Below, piece by piece: positions 54,287 through 63,213 of a DNA stretch of 64,000 bases. Both the position numbers and the translations under genes were made by a program. This DNA comes from Metabacillus litoralis. Lineage in GTDB: Bacteria; Bacillota; Bacilli; Bacillales; Bacillaceae. The notes below the pieces were generated by a model. The model did no database searches, was not told where the DNA came from, and saw only the letters and a program-made list of their open reading frames with translations. Where the stretch lies: positions 2,970,001 to 3,034,000 of the forward strand of contig NZ_CP033043.1 of the NCBI RefSeq assembly GCF_003667825.1, given 5' to 3'. Each line of letters begins with the position of its first letter. Positions within the stretch are counted from its first letter, which is position 1.

Positions 54287-55222
54287 ATGAAAAAACATAA
54301 GCATAATCTCATTAAAGTAGCTATATTAACTTTAGGAATAAGCGGAGTGTTTGGAGCTAGTTCAGCTGGTGCTTCAACAACATATGAAATACAAAAAGGT
54401 GATACTTTATATAGCCTTGCCAAAAAACATGAACTAACAGTTGCACAATTAAAACAACTAAACAACCTTTCTTCTTCAACGATCTACCTGGGAGACAAAC
54501 TAACAATTCCCACAACCATTACAATAAAAAAAGGTGATACCTTATATAGCCTCTCCAAAAAATATAACACCTCTGTTTCACAATTGAAATTCATTAACCA
54601 CCTTACATCAAACACCATTATTGTCGGAAAAAAACTTGTTATCCCTACAAATATTACTGTAAAAGCAGGTGATACGCTTTATAGCATTGCTAAGAATTAC
54701 GGTTTAACTGTTAGTGAGTTGAAGTCCATTAATTACTTAACTTCTAACTGGATTAGAGTTGGTCAAACACTTAATGTTGCATATGCTAAAAAGACTGCAG
54801 ACTCATCAAAAAGTTATGATGCGTCTAAGAAGGAAGTGAATGTCTCACTAACAAAAGGATTTACATTTGACGAAGAAGAGCCACGGAAATTCATCTTACA
54901 ATCTACTAGTGAAGAAGAATATTTTTCTAGATTAGAGGTTTTAGATAGCAAAGTAAACTTAGAAGAAATTAAGGCTAATTCAATGATGTACTTAAACGGA
55001 AATGAAGTAACTGAGTATGATCCAAAAGCCACTTCACATCCTTTTTATCATGACGCTTTGCTTTATTTACATGGATATAACAAGAATATCCAAACAACAA
55101 TTGTTGTAAAAGAGATTGACGGGGTATTCATAAGATTCACCATTCACTACCTAAATAAAGAAGAATCTGAAGCAATTATGCCTAAAATGATCAAGATCCT
55201 ACAAACCACATCAGTTAAATAA
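54287..55222 (+). CDS. Secreted protein with three LysM modules
   Basis: A 311-residue protein: signal peptide ending near SSAGAS, three LysM domains (about residues 32-75, 79-121 and 125-167), each with GDTLYS-type starts, and a C-terminal domain of about 130 residues (FTFDEEEPRKFILQSTSEEEYFSRLEVL...) that I do not recognise as an enzyme. It should bind peptidoglycan. GGGAGG lies eight bases before the ATG. The 321-base gap upstream is AT-rich and without other features. Confidence 0.86.
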   Translation: MKKHKHNLIKVAILTLGISGVFGASSAGASTTYEIQKGDTLYSLAKKHELTVAQLKQLNNLSSSTIYLGDKLTIPTTITIKKGDTLYSLSKKYNTSVSQLKFINHLTSNTIIVGKKLVIPTNITVKAGDTLYSIAKNYGLTVSELKSINYLTSNWIRVGQTLNVAYAKKTADSSKSYDASKKEVNVSLTKGFTFDEEEPRKFILQSTSEEEYFSRLEVLDSKVNLEEIKANSMMYLNGNEVTEYDPKATSHPFYHDALLYLHGYNKNIQTTIVVKEIDGVFIRFTIHYLNKEESEAIMPKMIKILQTTSVK

Positions 55223-55328
55223 TGATCCCCTGTTTCTCTTAGCAAATAAATTTCCTATAAATTTATGAACCATCTATTGACTATAATAAAAAAATATTTT
55301 ACTATTATATCAAGTAAATAAAAACGTT

Positions 55329-55427
55329 CTCCTAAAGGGGAGTAGCTTTTACAACAAAGTCGTCATTACAGAGTTTCGAACTCTCGGCTTCGTTGGCAAC
55401 CTTTTCGTTGTTAGCAAGACCTTTACT
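55329..55427 (+). promoter_or_regulatory. Second yybP-ykoY manganese riboswitch
   Basis: The same ordered blocks as the element before the TerC gene: AAAGGGGAGTAGC (55334-55346), GTCGTCATTACA, CGGCTTCGTTGGCA and TTAGCAAGACCTTTA (to 55427). The P1 helix pairs TAAAGG with CCTTTA. It sits upstream of the FbpB-like/Spo0M-like/YkvA-like unit. Confidence 0.9.
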
Positions 55428-55492
55428 GTTAAGTAAAGGTCTTTATGTGTTTTTTAAAGACCTTTACCATCTACGGTAAAGGTCTTTTTATT
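55417..55492 (+). terminator. Tandem terminators after the riboswitch
   Basis: Two hairpins follow: AAGACCTTTACT / AGTAAAGGTCTT with TTTATGTGTTTTTT (to about 55455), then AAAGACCTTTACC / GGTAAAGGTCTTT with TTTATTT (to about 55492). The first overlaps the aptamer 3' end and so can be switched. Confidence 0.85.
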
Positions 55493-55531
55493 TGACTACC
55501 TATAGGAAACGTAAAAAAGGAGATTACCATA

Positions 55532-55675
55532 ATGGTAAAAAAAGTATCAATGGAAGATTTGATTAGAAAAAACAAAGAAGAACTTCTTAAAGATAAAACG
55601 CAAATGGATAGAATTGAGAAACGCATTGATCAAAAGTATTTATCACAAAGCAAACAAATAGGAGGAGATAAATAA
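55532..55675 (+). CDS. FbpB-type small basic protein
   Basis: A 47-residue basic protein starting MVKKVSMEDLIRKNKEELLK and continuing with a second charged helix around IEKRIDQKYL. The pattern ME-LI--NK-EL--D---M--IE-RID-KY is that of the Fur-regulated basic protein B family, proposed RNA-binding helpers of the iron-sparing sRNA FsrA. AAAAAGGAG precedes the ATG. It is the first gene after the Mn2+ riboswitch and its stop overlaps the next ATG (TAATG). Confidence 0.78.
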   Translation: MVKKVSMEDLIRKNKEELLKDKTQMDRIEKRIDQKYLSQSKQIGGDK

Positions 55676-56064
55676 TGTTATTGAGGAAATATATGTCACT
55701 TTTAGGTGTAGGGTCTGCGATAATTGATCTTATCTTACCTAAGGAAACGTATAAACGTGGAGAACTTATCAATGGTTACTTTCATGTTAAAGGTGGAACT
55801 ATTGAACAGCAATTAAGAAGAATTGATAGTGATCTAGTATTAATTGATTCTACGACAAAAACTGAAAAAGTGATTGATACTGCGACTATCTTATCAACAA
55901 AGCTTCTCCGATCAGAAGAAGCTAACAAAATTTCATTTACATTTAAGTTGCCAGAAAATATTCCTGTATCTAGTGAGCATATTTCTTATCGATTTAAAAC
56001 AAGACTTACTTTTAATGAAGGTGTAGAAAGTAAAGATCAAGATATAATACAGATAATATCATAA
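55675..56064 (+). CDS. Spo0M-like single-domain arrestin-fold protein
   Basis: A 129-residue protein matching the N-terminal arrestin-like domain of Spo0M (GSAIIDLILPKETYKRGELINGYFHVKGG, ISFTFKLPENIPVSSEHISYRFKTRL). Full Spo0M proteins have about 250 residues and a second domain, absent here; the next gene is unrelated, so this is a natural short form or a truncation. Spo0M acts in sporulation control. GGAGGAG lies seven bases before the ATG and translation is coupled to the FbpB-type gene. Confidence 0.85.
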   Translation: MLLRKYMSLLGVGSAIIDLILPKETYKRGELINGYFHVKGGTIEQQLRRIDSDLVLIDSTTKTEKVIDTATILSTKLLRSEEANKISFTFKLPENIPVSSEHISYRFKTRLTFNEGVESKDQDIIQIIS

Positions 56065-56090
56065 GATTGATAAGCAGAAAGGAAGCTTAA

Positions 56091-56363
56091 ATGTTCAAAA
56101 TTATAAAACGAATAAAATTCATCTTTACTTTTTGGAGATTTCTCCCTTTTTTAAAAGAGTTCTTTTTATCTAAACAGGTTGAAACGACTAAAAAAGTAAC
56201 CGGTCTGTTATTCATCGCAGCCTACGCACTATTTCCATTCGACCTAATTCCTGACTTCCTCTCTGTTTTAGGAATTGTTGACGATGTTGTGATCGCAACA
56301 TTCGTTTTAGAACGATTAATTAAGATGGCACCTGAATCACTTAAGGAGAAATACAATTTGTAA
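56091..56363 (+). CDS. YkvA/DUF1232-family small membrane protein
   Basis: A 90-residue protein with the DUF1232 core YALFPFDLIPDFLSVLGIVDDVVI, including the conserved PFDLIPDF and DD motifs between two hydrophobic segments. The family function is unknown. It is the last gene of the riboswitch operon, 26 bases after the Spo0M-like gene, with AAAGGAAG upstream of the ATG. Confidence 0.87.
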   Translation: MFKIIKRIKFIFTFWRFLPFLKEFFLSKQVETTKKVTGLLFIAAYALFPFDLIPDFLSVLGIVDDVVIATFVLERLIKMAPESLKEKYNL

Positions 56364-56467
56364 ATATTTACCCACTTGTTCGGATAGAATCTAAAACTAA
56401 GCGTTACTGGATGATTATTGCTTATTCTAAGATTGTTTGTATGAACAAATTTTATAACAATAGTGCA

Positions 56468-56590
56468 ATGGAGCGGAAGACACTTGACTCCTGCGGGAGG
56501 TAGAGGAAAGGCCAAGACCCCGCAGGCAAAGCCGAGGAGGCTTGGCTTCCTCCCCGCGGAAAGCAAGTGACTGCAGCGTAATGGAACGAA
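56468..56590. repeat. GC-rich intergenic repeat element
   Basis: This 120-base block (GAGCGGAAGACACTTGACTC ... CCGCGGAAAGCAAGTGACTG) is far richer in G and C than its surroundings and contains nested inverted repeats. It resembles the extragenic palindromic repeat found in many copies in Bacillaceae genomes. It is not coding. Confidence 0.72.
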
Positions 56591-56627
56591 CTATTTCTCA
56601 GGCATCTTAAATCCTTATAAAAAATTA

Positions 56628-56660
56628 AAGCCTACACAACTACTGTGTAGGCTTCATTTT
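56628..56660. terminator. Bidirectional terminator
   Basis: Stem AAGCCTACACA / TGTGTAGGCTT with loop ACTAC and T-rich flank, at the 3' end of the RND gene. Confidence 0.85.
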
Positions 56661-59600
56661 TATTCCTGTATTTGCTTTACTTTCTTCCTTTTAATCACAG
56701 TATAAAAAGCCGGAACAAAAAGCAATGTGAAAATGGTTGAAAAGAAAATACCAGAAATAATTGAAATGGCTAGTGGAGTAAATAATACATCTCCACTAAA
56801 TGCAATTGGTAATAAAGCACCCATAGATGTTACTGCTGTTAAAACTACAGGTCTTAATCTCGCTTCACCTGATTCAACAACAGCCTCCAGTAAAGTAGCA
56901 CCTTCTTGAAGTCTTTGCTCCATAAACTCAATAAACACCGTTGCATTTCTAACAACTATTCCTGCTAAGGAGACAATTCCCATCATCGCCATAAAGCCTA
57001 AGCCTGTTTGAGTAAGGAATAAACCTATGACAGCTCCTGAAATTGCTAGATAAACAGAACTCATAATCAGCAACGGAATTCTAAGTGAGTTGAATTGAAC
57101 AACCATTAAAATATAAATAAGAAACACAACGATAATAAATAGCTTTCCTACTTCCACAAAAAAATCTGAACGAGCCGAAGACTCTCCACCTACAGAAACA
57201 TTAATTGAATCTGACGTATATTGTTCCGCTAACGTCTTAATTTCAGATTCTACATCTGATTTTTTGTCGTCAGCTGGATATGTTCGAATGGTGATGGTTC
57301 TTTCTCCGTTACTATGTGGAACAGATTGAATTTCTTGACCTTCCTCTACCGTTAAAAGCTCAGATAATGCTACAAAATCAGGTGGTCCTTGCTGTGAAGT
57401 CGTTTTGGAAGGTAATTTTATTTCCTCTAGGTTTATATCACCTTCATCACCATCACCTGAAATCTTTATAGTGAAATCACGGCTTGTTGTCCCATCATCA
57501 TAACTACCCATTGGAACTCCGTCTGTTATTAATCTAATCTGTTGGCTAATCTCATTAGATGTAATTCCATGGTCTTGCATTTTAGTCCGGATTGGTTCGT
57601 AAATAATAGATGGACGTGGTTGACCAACATCATCAATGACTGCTCCACTTCCATCAATCTTTGAGATTTCCGCTTTCATTTCTGTAACAGTATCTGTAAG
57701 TTCTTTGATATCACTACCCGATACAGTAATAGCAATTGGTGCGCCAACAGGTGGACCTGCCTCAATTGTCGCCATTGAAATGATTGCTTCTGGGTACCTC
57801 TTTCTTAAAGAATCCTGCCATCTATCGATCGTTTCGGCTGCTGATTGTGATTCTTTATCGACTCTAAGGACAATTTGCCCATTATTTTCACCTGGATTAG
57901 AAATAACACTTCCAAACATCCCTGGTTCACCAGTACCGGCAAATATTGTACTTTCATAAATCGCTGAATCTTCTTCTTTCATATACTCTTGCATTTCTTT
58001 TAGAAAATCTTCTGTTTGTTCTATCGTTTTTTCCGGTGGCAATGTAACAGTAACTGTTACTTCTTCACGATCTGCACTAGGGAAAAACACAACCGGAATA
58101 AATGGAACTAATCCATAAACGAATGTACAAAACACTAATACGGTTAATCCAATTCTCATCGGATATTTGACAACCTTCTTTAAGATTTTGTTGCTATAAA
58201 AAGCTGCAAGACCTTCTAGTGGTTTTCCTAATAAACCATCTTTTTGCTTTTTAACAGTTGCTTTCTTAACTAAGCGCTTCTGATTCCACATTAAAAAGAT
58301 CGGCACGAGTGTTAAAGCGATAATCGTTGATCCAATGATCGTTGTAATTAAAACAGAAGGTAACGCGCGTATAAATGCTCCATTTGATCCCCCAATAAAG
58401 GTTAATGGCATGAAAGTGAAAACGATCGCTAAGGTAGAAGTGATAACAGAAACTCTCACCTCTTTCGTTCCCTGTAGAGCTCCTTGTAAAGGACCATCAC
58501 CTAGTTTATATCTTCTTCTTATGTTGTCGTTAACAACAATGGCATCATCAACAAGAATTCCTAGTGCAATAATCATTCCAATAATCGATATTTGATTTAA
58601 ATCAACATTCATATATGGCAATGGTATTAATCCAAGTGCAATTGAAGCAGGGATTGCAATGGCAACAAGAAAAGCCGAACTAACATTTAACCCTAAAAGA
58701 GTTACTAGCACAACCACTGCAATCGAAATGAGAAAAGAAAGACCTAAATCCTTGAAAATTTTCCCGACAATCGTATTTTGAGTGTAATAAGTGTCCAAAG
58801 TAATATTTTCTGGCAAATCACTCGCAAGTTTTTTTACCTTTTCATCAACCGTTTCGTGAAGAGAAGGAATGTCCACTCCCTCTCCCTGTAGAATCGTCAT
58901 TGAAACAGCTGGTGTGTCATTATAGTTAACGATTTTAGGTTTTTCTGAAGGAACTAATTTAAGTTCACCTATATCACCTATCAAAATGTCGTTACCTTTT
59001 TCATCTACCTTTAAAAAGATCTTTTCTACCTCTTCAACCGTCTTCATATGCTCCAACAACAATTGCTTGTTTTCACCATTTATTTCTTTACTGCCTAATG
59101 GCGTAATCTCAAGTTCATTATTTATGGAGTTGATGACATCAGGGAAGTTAAGGGAATAATCACTCAGCTTATCTTGATCTAGGGTTAACATATATTCATC
59201 TTCGACAATCCCTTTAAATGATACCTTTCGAACTCCTTCTATTTTTTCCAATTCTTTCTGCCATCCAAGTAGTAATTCTCTTTGGTTCTGTAGTAGTTCT
59301 CTGTCCTCACTTAGTAAATGATAAGAAGAAAGAGTACCTGTTTGAATATCCGAATTAACTTCTGACTTCAACACATTTTCAGGGAATGTTTGACTAGTGT
59401 CTGATACAGCCTGCCTTACTTGTGATAATACCTGATTACGATCTTTATTATCTGATAATTCAAGAACAATATTGGATACTCCCGCTCCGGAAACAGATGA
59501 AAGTTCTGCTATCCCTTTCATACCTTCGAGTTCCTCTTCTAAAGGATTCGTAACCATTCTTTCAACAAGTTCTGGCTCAGCACCAGGATAGATTGTTGTG

Positions 59601-59734
59601 ATTGTAGCCACATTTACTGATATTTCAGGAATTTCGCGCTTTGGCAGCTGCAAGGCTGTTAGTGCTCCTACTAGTATAAAAAGCACGATAAAAGTAAGGG
59701 TAACTTTTGGTCTCTTAATTAATGAATTGAACAT
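56660..59734 (-). CDS. RND-family efflux pump (SwrC/AcrB-like)
   Basis: A 1024-residue resistance-nodulation-division transporter. It has the canonical twelve-helix layout: helix 1 (12-32), a large periplasmic-type loop, helices 2-6 (about 330-480), helix 7 (about 530), a second loop and helices 8-12 (about 850-1015). ISIIGMIIALGILVDDAIVVNDN carries the paired proton-relay aspartates of helix 4. In Gram-positives such pumps export surfactants or drugs. The neighbouring TetR gene and operator sites indicate inducible control. GGAG precedes the ATG. Confidence 0.93.
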   Translation of the reverse strand: MFNSLIKRPKVTLTFIVLFILVGALTALQLPKREIPEISVNVATITTIYPGAEPELVERMVTNPLEEELEGMKGIAELSSVSGAGVSNIVLELSDNKDRNQVLSQVRQAVSDTSQTFPENVLKSEVNSDIQTGTLSSYHLLSEDRELLQNQRELLLGWQKELEKIEGVRKVSFKGIVEDEYMLTLDQDKLSDYSLNFPDVINSINNELEITPLGSKEINGENKQLLLEHMKTVEEVEKIFLKVDEKGNDILIGDIGELKLVPSEKPKIVNYNDTPAVSMTILQGEGVDIPSLHETVDEKVKKLASDLPENITLDTYYTQNTIVGKIFKDLGLSFLISIAVVVLVTLLGLNVSSAFLVAIAIPASIALGLIPLPYMNVDLNQISIIGMIIALGILVDDAIVVNDNIRRRYKLGDGPLQGALQGTKEVRVSVITSTLAIVFTFMPLTFIGGSNGAFIRALPSVLITTIIGSTIIALTLVPIFLMWNQKRLVKKATVKKQKDGLLGKPLEGLAAFYSNKILKKVVKYPMRIGLTVLVFCTFVYGLVPFIPVVFFPSADREEVTVTVTLPPEKTIEQTEDFLKEMQEYMKEEDSAIYESTIFAGTGEPGMFGSVISNPGENNGQIVLRVDKESQSAAETIDRWQDSLRKRYPEAIISMATIEAGPPVGAPIAITVSGSDIKELTDTVTEMKAEISKIDGSGAVIDDVGQPRPSIIYEPIRTKMQDHGITSNEISQQIRLITDGVPMGSYDDGTTSRDFTIKISGDGDEGDINLEEIKLPSKTTSQQGPPDFVALSELLTVEEGQEIQSVPHSNGERTITIRTYPADDKKSDVESEIKTLAEQYTSDSINVSVGGESSARSDFFVEVGKLFIIVVFLIYILMVVQFNSLRIPLLIMSSVYLAISGAVIGLFLTQTGLGFMAMMGIVSLAGIVVRNATVFIEFMEQRLQEGATLLEAVVESGEARLRPVVLTAVTSMGALLPIAFSGDVLFTPLAISIISGIFFSTIFTLLFVPAFYTVIKRKKVKQIQE

Positions 59735-59772
59735 TCGTAATCTCCTTCTTTTTTAAAATATCAACCATTTTA

Positions 59773-59852
59773 TGACCCATGGGTACTTAAATATTACAAT
59801 AAGTCCTTTTAAATAAATATTTATACTAATCCCTACTGACCAACGGGTACTG
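59773..59852. promoter_or_regulatory. Two TetR operator sites before the RND gene
   Basis: TGACCCATGGGTACTT (59773-59788) and TGACCAACGGGTACTG (59837-59852) are variants of one near-palindromic 16-mer in the gap between the RND gene and the tetR gene. A third variant lies just upstream of tetR. Confidence 0.75.
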
Positions 59853-59873
59853 AAAAGACAGAGTAAGGAACGA

Positions 59874-60446
59874 TTATGAATTGTTCCTTTGACATCCTTT
59901 TAAAAAAAGATCTACTACAAATAAGACAGTCTTAAGTAACATTGAATAATCAAATTCTTTGTTAAAAAAGATATCTCTTTTATAGTTTTCAAGCATACCA
60001 ATAAACGCTTTTGCATGGTCGCTTGCATTAGTAATGTTTTCTTTTGCCATAACTGATGTAACATACTGATGATAATTATCTAAGAAATCATGTAAAGATT
60101 GAATCATCTTAGGATTATTAGTATATGCCTGCAAATATTTATTTGGAGTATGCTTATCTCTATAAAATACAGCAAGTTGTTCCTCTGCAATGCAAATCAG
60201 TTTTTCTTTAAAAGAAGAAAAAGCATTTACCTTTGCTTCAAGCATATCCAAATACCTCTGAAAATTTCTTTCATGTGTTTCTATATATAATTCATCCTTT
60301 GATGAAAAATACAAATAAATTGTACCTTTTGACACTCCTGCTTTCTCAGCAATATCCAGCATCTTTGTATCATAAAATCCCTTTTTACCGAATATTTGCA
60401 TAGCAGCATCTACTATTTTATCTTTCTGATCTTGCCCACGTGTCAA
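59874..60446 (-). CDS. TetR-family repressor of the RND pump
   Basis: A 190-residue regulator with an N-terminal helix-turn-helix (TKMLDIAEKAGVSKGTIYLYFSSKDEL) and a helical ligand-binding domain with low similarity to others. It lies upstream of the RND gene on the same strand; a shared operator motif flanks both. The start is a TTG with GGAGGG six bases upstream. It probably senses a pump substrate and represses both genes. Confidence 0.9.
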   Translation of the reverse strand: MTRGQDQKDKIVDAAMQIFGKKGFYDTKMLDIAEKAGVSKGTIYLYFSSKDELYIETHERNFQRYLDMLEAKVNAFSSFKEKLICIAEEQLAVFYRDKHTPNKYLQAYTNNPKMIQSLHDFLDNYHQYVTSVMAKENITNASDHAKAFIGMLENYKRDIFFNKEFDYSMLLKTVLFVVDLFLKGCQRNNS

Positions 60447-60461
60447 AACTTACCCTCCATT

Positions 60462-60477
60462 CAGAACCGGTTGGTCA
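60462..60477 (-). promoter_or_regulatory. TetR operator upstream of tetR
   Basis: On the minus strand TGACCAACCGGTTCTG, matching the two sites before the RND gene and lying 15 bases from the tetR start, where it would block transcription of its own gene. Confidence 0.75.
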
Positions 60478-60554
60478 TTATTAATATATAAGGTCTTTTG
60501 AAAATCGTCAATTTTGAATGTGCTTTTTATTTCCGTCAATTTTTTCAACTAAAA

Positions 60555-60586
60555 AATCAAAAAGATAAGCCCACTAGTGCTTACCT
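60555..60586 (-). terminator. Terminator of the diguanylate cyclase gene
   Basis: On the minus strand GGTAAGCAC pairs with GTGGGCTTATC around TA, followed by TTTTTGATTTTTT. Confidence 0.7.
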
Positions 60587-60656
60587 TTTCAGATATTATT
60601 ATCTCCCTCTCACCTATACCATCATGCTAAAAATCAAAAATTTCCTTTTTTGCATA

Positions 60657-62252
60657 TTATACATGTGCTGCATTTCTTGTTTTATAGTCAATAAGTTTTC
60701 CATTTTCAATATAGACGCTATTTCTGCCAGTGCGCTTGGAGGCATAAAGTGCTTTATCAGCTAAGTTCAGTGCATCGGTTATCATATTTTCTTCAATCAC
60801 CTTCGTGACCCCAAAGCTTGCTGTAATATGTATGGTTTCATTTTTTATAACAAGTGGTTCATTTTCAATGCTTTTTCTCATCATGTCTGCATACTCTCCA
60901 GCTTCTTCCAATGTCATAGAAGGTAAACATAACACAAATTCTTCTCCACCATAACGTCCAAATAAATCATTAGGCTGCAACAATTGCTTACAAATACGTA
61001 CAACGTGACGAATTGCTTCGTCTCCTATATGATGTCCATAAGTGTCGTTAATTTGTTTGAAATGGTCAATATCAAACAGAATTAAAACAACTGTTTGGTC
61101 CTTGTTTCTCATTTCTTTTACTAATTTTATGCTTTCTTCAAGAAACGCAGATCGATTTAATATGTTTGTTAATTGATCAATATATGCCAGACGCTCCAAC
61201 CTTTTCTGTAATCGTCGTTGCTCTGTAACATCTAGAATAACGATTGTATTTCCTACAACATCTCCACTTCTTTTTTTAATCGGAGAAGAACGTAATTGAT
61301 AATACTGATTTCTCTCATGCCATTCTAGTTCAAATTCTGACTCGTAGTCCTTCGAATCTAATAAATGAAACGGAAATGCTGAAGAATCATGGTTGCCTTC
61401 CCATAATAAATCCATTTTCTTTCCTACCATAGAATCATCTAGCTTATTTATCAAACTCGTAGCTGCATAATTAAAATCAATAATTCGCTTAGATTGATCC
61501 AATACAACTACACCATCTCGCATACTATCAAAAATAAGACCTCTTGCAATGGGTGCTAAATCAAATAAATTAGTAGATGAAAATGCCCAAATATATAACG
61601 CTGCTGTAACACTTAACACAACCGGTACTGGGTCAATACTAAAAGGAACAAGTCCAATTAGGTAAAGAAATGAAGCGATCATAGGTAGATATAAGCCAAG
61701 GAGCATGACTAATGTTTGTTTCCAATATGTAGACTTAGTTTGCTTCCAATAATGAAGTAATAAAATACCTCCGACTAGTAAACAAGCAAATGTGTAACTA
61801 CCATGCACGATATACCAAGGTCCTAAAACAAACCCCAATAATGGTGCAATCCCTTGTTTGAGATAAATGGTTTGATAAAAAAGGTGATGAAATTGATTTG
61901 TCAGAACAATTAGTGTTGTTAAGACTGGAATACTAAAAGCAGTTATTACATTCTTTTTGGTCATATATTTTTCTGCACCAATATACTGAGTAACTAAAAG
62001 CAAGCTTAGAGGTGCAATATATGGAAGTCCTAAATACTGAAAGTAGGTCCAGAAAACAATCATTGACAGGCTTTGACTAGATAGCTCAAAAGCATGTCCA
62101 AATGTATAAATAGAAGAGAACAAAGAGATCAGAATAAACATCGTACTTCCAAGAAAGTTTTTTCTTCGAATAAAAGCAAATACTCCTATGAATAAACTTA
62201 ACACTCCAGATACTGCCAAAAACACAATATAGATAAAGATTTGAGAATTCAT
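60657..62252 (-). CDS. 7TM-PAS-GGDEF diguanylate cyclase
   Basis: A 531-residue signalling enzyme: an N-terminal seven-helix membrane sensor of the histidine-kinase 7TM type (about residues 5-220), a PAS domain (225-345) and a GGDEF domain (365-520). The active-site loop reads RYGGEEFVL, with upstream LFDIDHFKQINDTYGHHIGDE, so GTP-to-c-di-GMP synthesis is expected. No RxxD inhibitory site is evident before the motif. It would oppose the MHYT-EAL protein at 20 kb. The ATG has GGTGGAG ten bases upstream. Confidence 0.92.
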   Translation of the reverse strand: MNSQIFIYIVFLAVSGVLSLFIGVFAFIRRKNFLGSTMFILISLFSSIYTFGHAFELSSQSLSMIVFWTYFQYLGLPYIAPLSLLLVTQYIGAEKYMTKKNVITAFSIPVLTTLIVLTNQFHHLFYQTIYLKQGIAPLLGFVLGPWYIVHGSYTFACLLVGGILLLHYWKQTKSTYWKQTLVMLLGLYLPMIASFLYLIGLVPFSIDPVPVVLSVTAALYIWAFSSTNLFDLAPIARGLIFDSMRDGVVVLDQSKRIIDFNYAATSLINKLDDSMVGKKMDLLWEGNHDSSAFPFHLLDSKDYESEFELEWHERNQYYQLRSSPIKKRSGDVVGNTIVILDVTEQRRLQKRLERLAYIDQLTNILNRSAFLEESIKLVKEMRNKDQTVVLILFDIDHFKQINDTYGHHIGDEAIRHVVRICKQLLQPNDLFGRYGGEEFVLCLPSMTLEEAGEYADMMRKSIENEPLVIKNETIHITASFGVTKVIEENMITDALNLADKALYASKRTGRNSVYIENGKLIDYKTRNAAHV

Positions 62253-62399
62253 GTGATTTACACTCCACCATATGCTGTTTACTAGTTAAATGTTACCATA
62301 TAATGCTTAAAAATGGATAATAATATCTTTAAATTTCCTTTCAATTATCAATAGGATAGGACCTTTTCTTCACTATCCACTTTTAAAGCAAAATAACAG

Positions 62400-63032
62400 T
62401 TAATTAGAAGAACTAGGCTTTTGATTGTCTTTTACATTCTTCCAGATTGAATACATAGGCCCTTTTGAAATGACTTCTGCTAGATGCGTAGCCATGTAGT
62501 CCGTGGAGTAATGCATATTTTCTTTCACCCACCATTTTGTGACACCAATATAGGCAGAGCTTATGAAATTTAATAGAAAATCAGATGGAATCTCCAATGA
62601 TTCTACATTCTCAACAATATCATGAAATTTCTGTTGGAATTTATGGTAAATATGTTTTTCAATTTTTACAGTAAATTCTTGTACTCCATTAGGACCAAAC
62701 ATAACCTGATAAAAATCTCGATTTTTCTCTATGTTATCAAACACTCTTTTTAATGTAATTTGAAATCTGTCCAGATCCACTCTTCCATTTTGAATATGAT
62801 AATCTGGGTTTATTTCATCCATTAATTCCTGTAAATAGGTATTGCTTACCTGCTCTAGCAAATCGTATTTGTCTTGATAGTGTAAATAAAATGTGGCTCT
62901 ATTTATAAGTGCTTCATCCGCAATGTCTTGAATAGTAATGCTTTCAAAACCTTTTTCCTGAATGAGTTTTAATAAAGCTTCTTTTATTAACTTTTTTGTT
63001 CGTAAAACACGAAGGTCCGTTTTCTTCCCCAT
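62400..63032 (-). CDS. TetR-family regulator
   Basis: A 210-residue regulator with a TetR helix-turn-helix (ITIQDIADEALINRATFYLHYQDKYDLLEQ) and a helical C-terminal domain. It is divergent from the YhgE/Pip-type membrane gene and probably controls it. AAGGAGAGAGG precedes the ATG. This pairing of TetR with a DUF3533/YhgE membrane protein is frequent in Bacilli. Confidence 0.9.
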   Translation of the reverse strand: MGKKTDLRVLRTKKLIKEALLKLIQEKGFESITIQDIADEALINRATFYLHYQDKYDLLEQVSNTYLQELMDEINPDYHIQNGRVDLDRFQITLKRVFDNIEKNRDFYQVMFGPNGVQEFTVKIEKHIYHKFQQKFHDIVENVESLEIPSDFLLNFISSAYIGVTKWWVKENMHYSTDYMATHLAEVISKGPMYSIWKNVKDNQKPSSSN

Positions 63033-63122
63033 CTTCCTCTCTCCTTATATATAAACTTTGTAATTTAATTAACTATTTCCTTAAGTATGTTGTATAAAAA
63101 ACAAATACACTTTTATTGATCA

Positions 63123-63185
63123 TTGAATTAATCAGGATATTTTTTATAATTGCATTATACTCGACATTTTGTCAATTAATTAACA
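63123..63185 (+). promoter_or_regulatory. Promoter and operator of the YhgE/Pip-type gene
   Basis: TTGAAT (63123-63128), a 16-base spacer and TATAAT (63145-63150) form a likely promoter. Just downstream, TGTCAATTAATTAACA (63170-63185) is a near-perfect palindrome, a candidate TetR operator that also contains TTGACA on the opposite strand. Confidence 0.6.
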
Positions 63186-63213
63186 GTATGTCTATAAAGG
63201 AGGACAATTCCCG

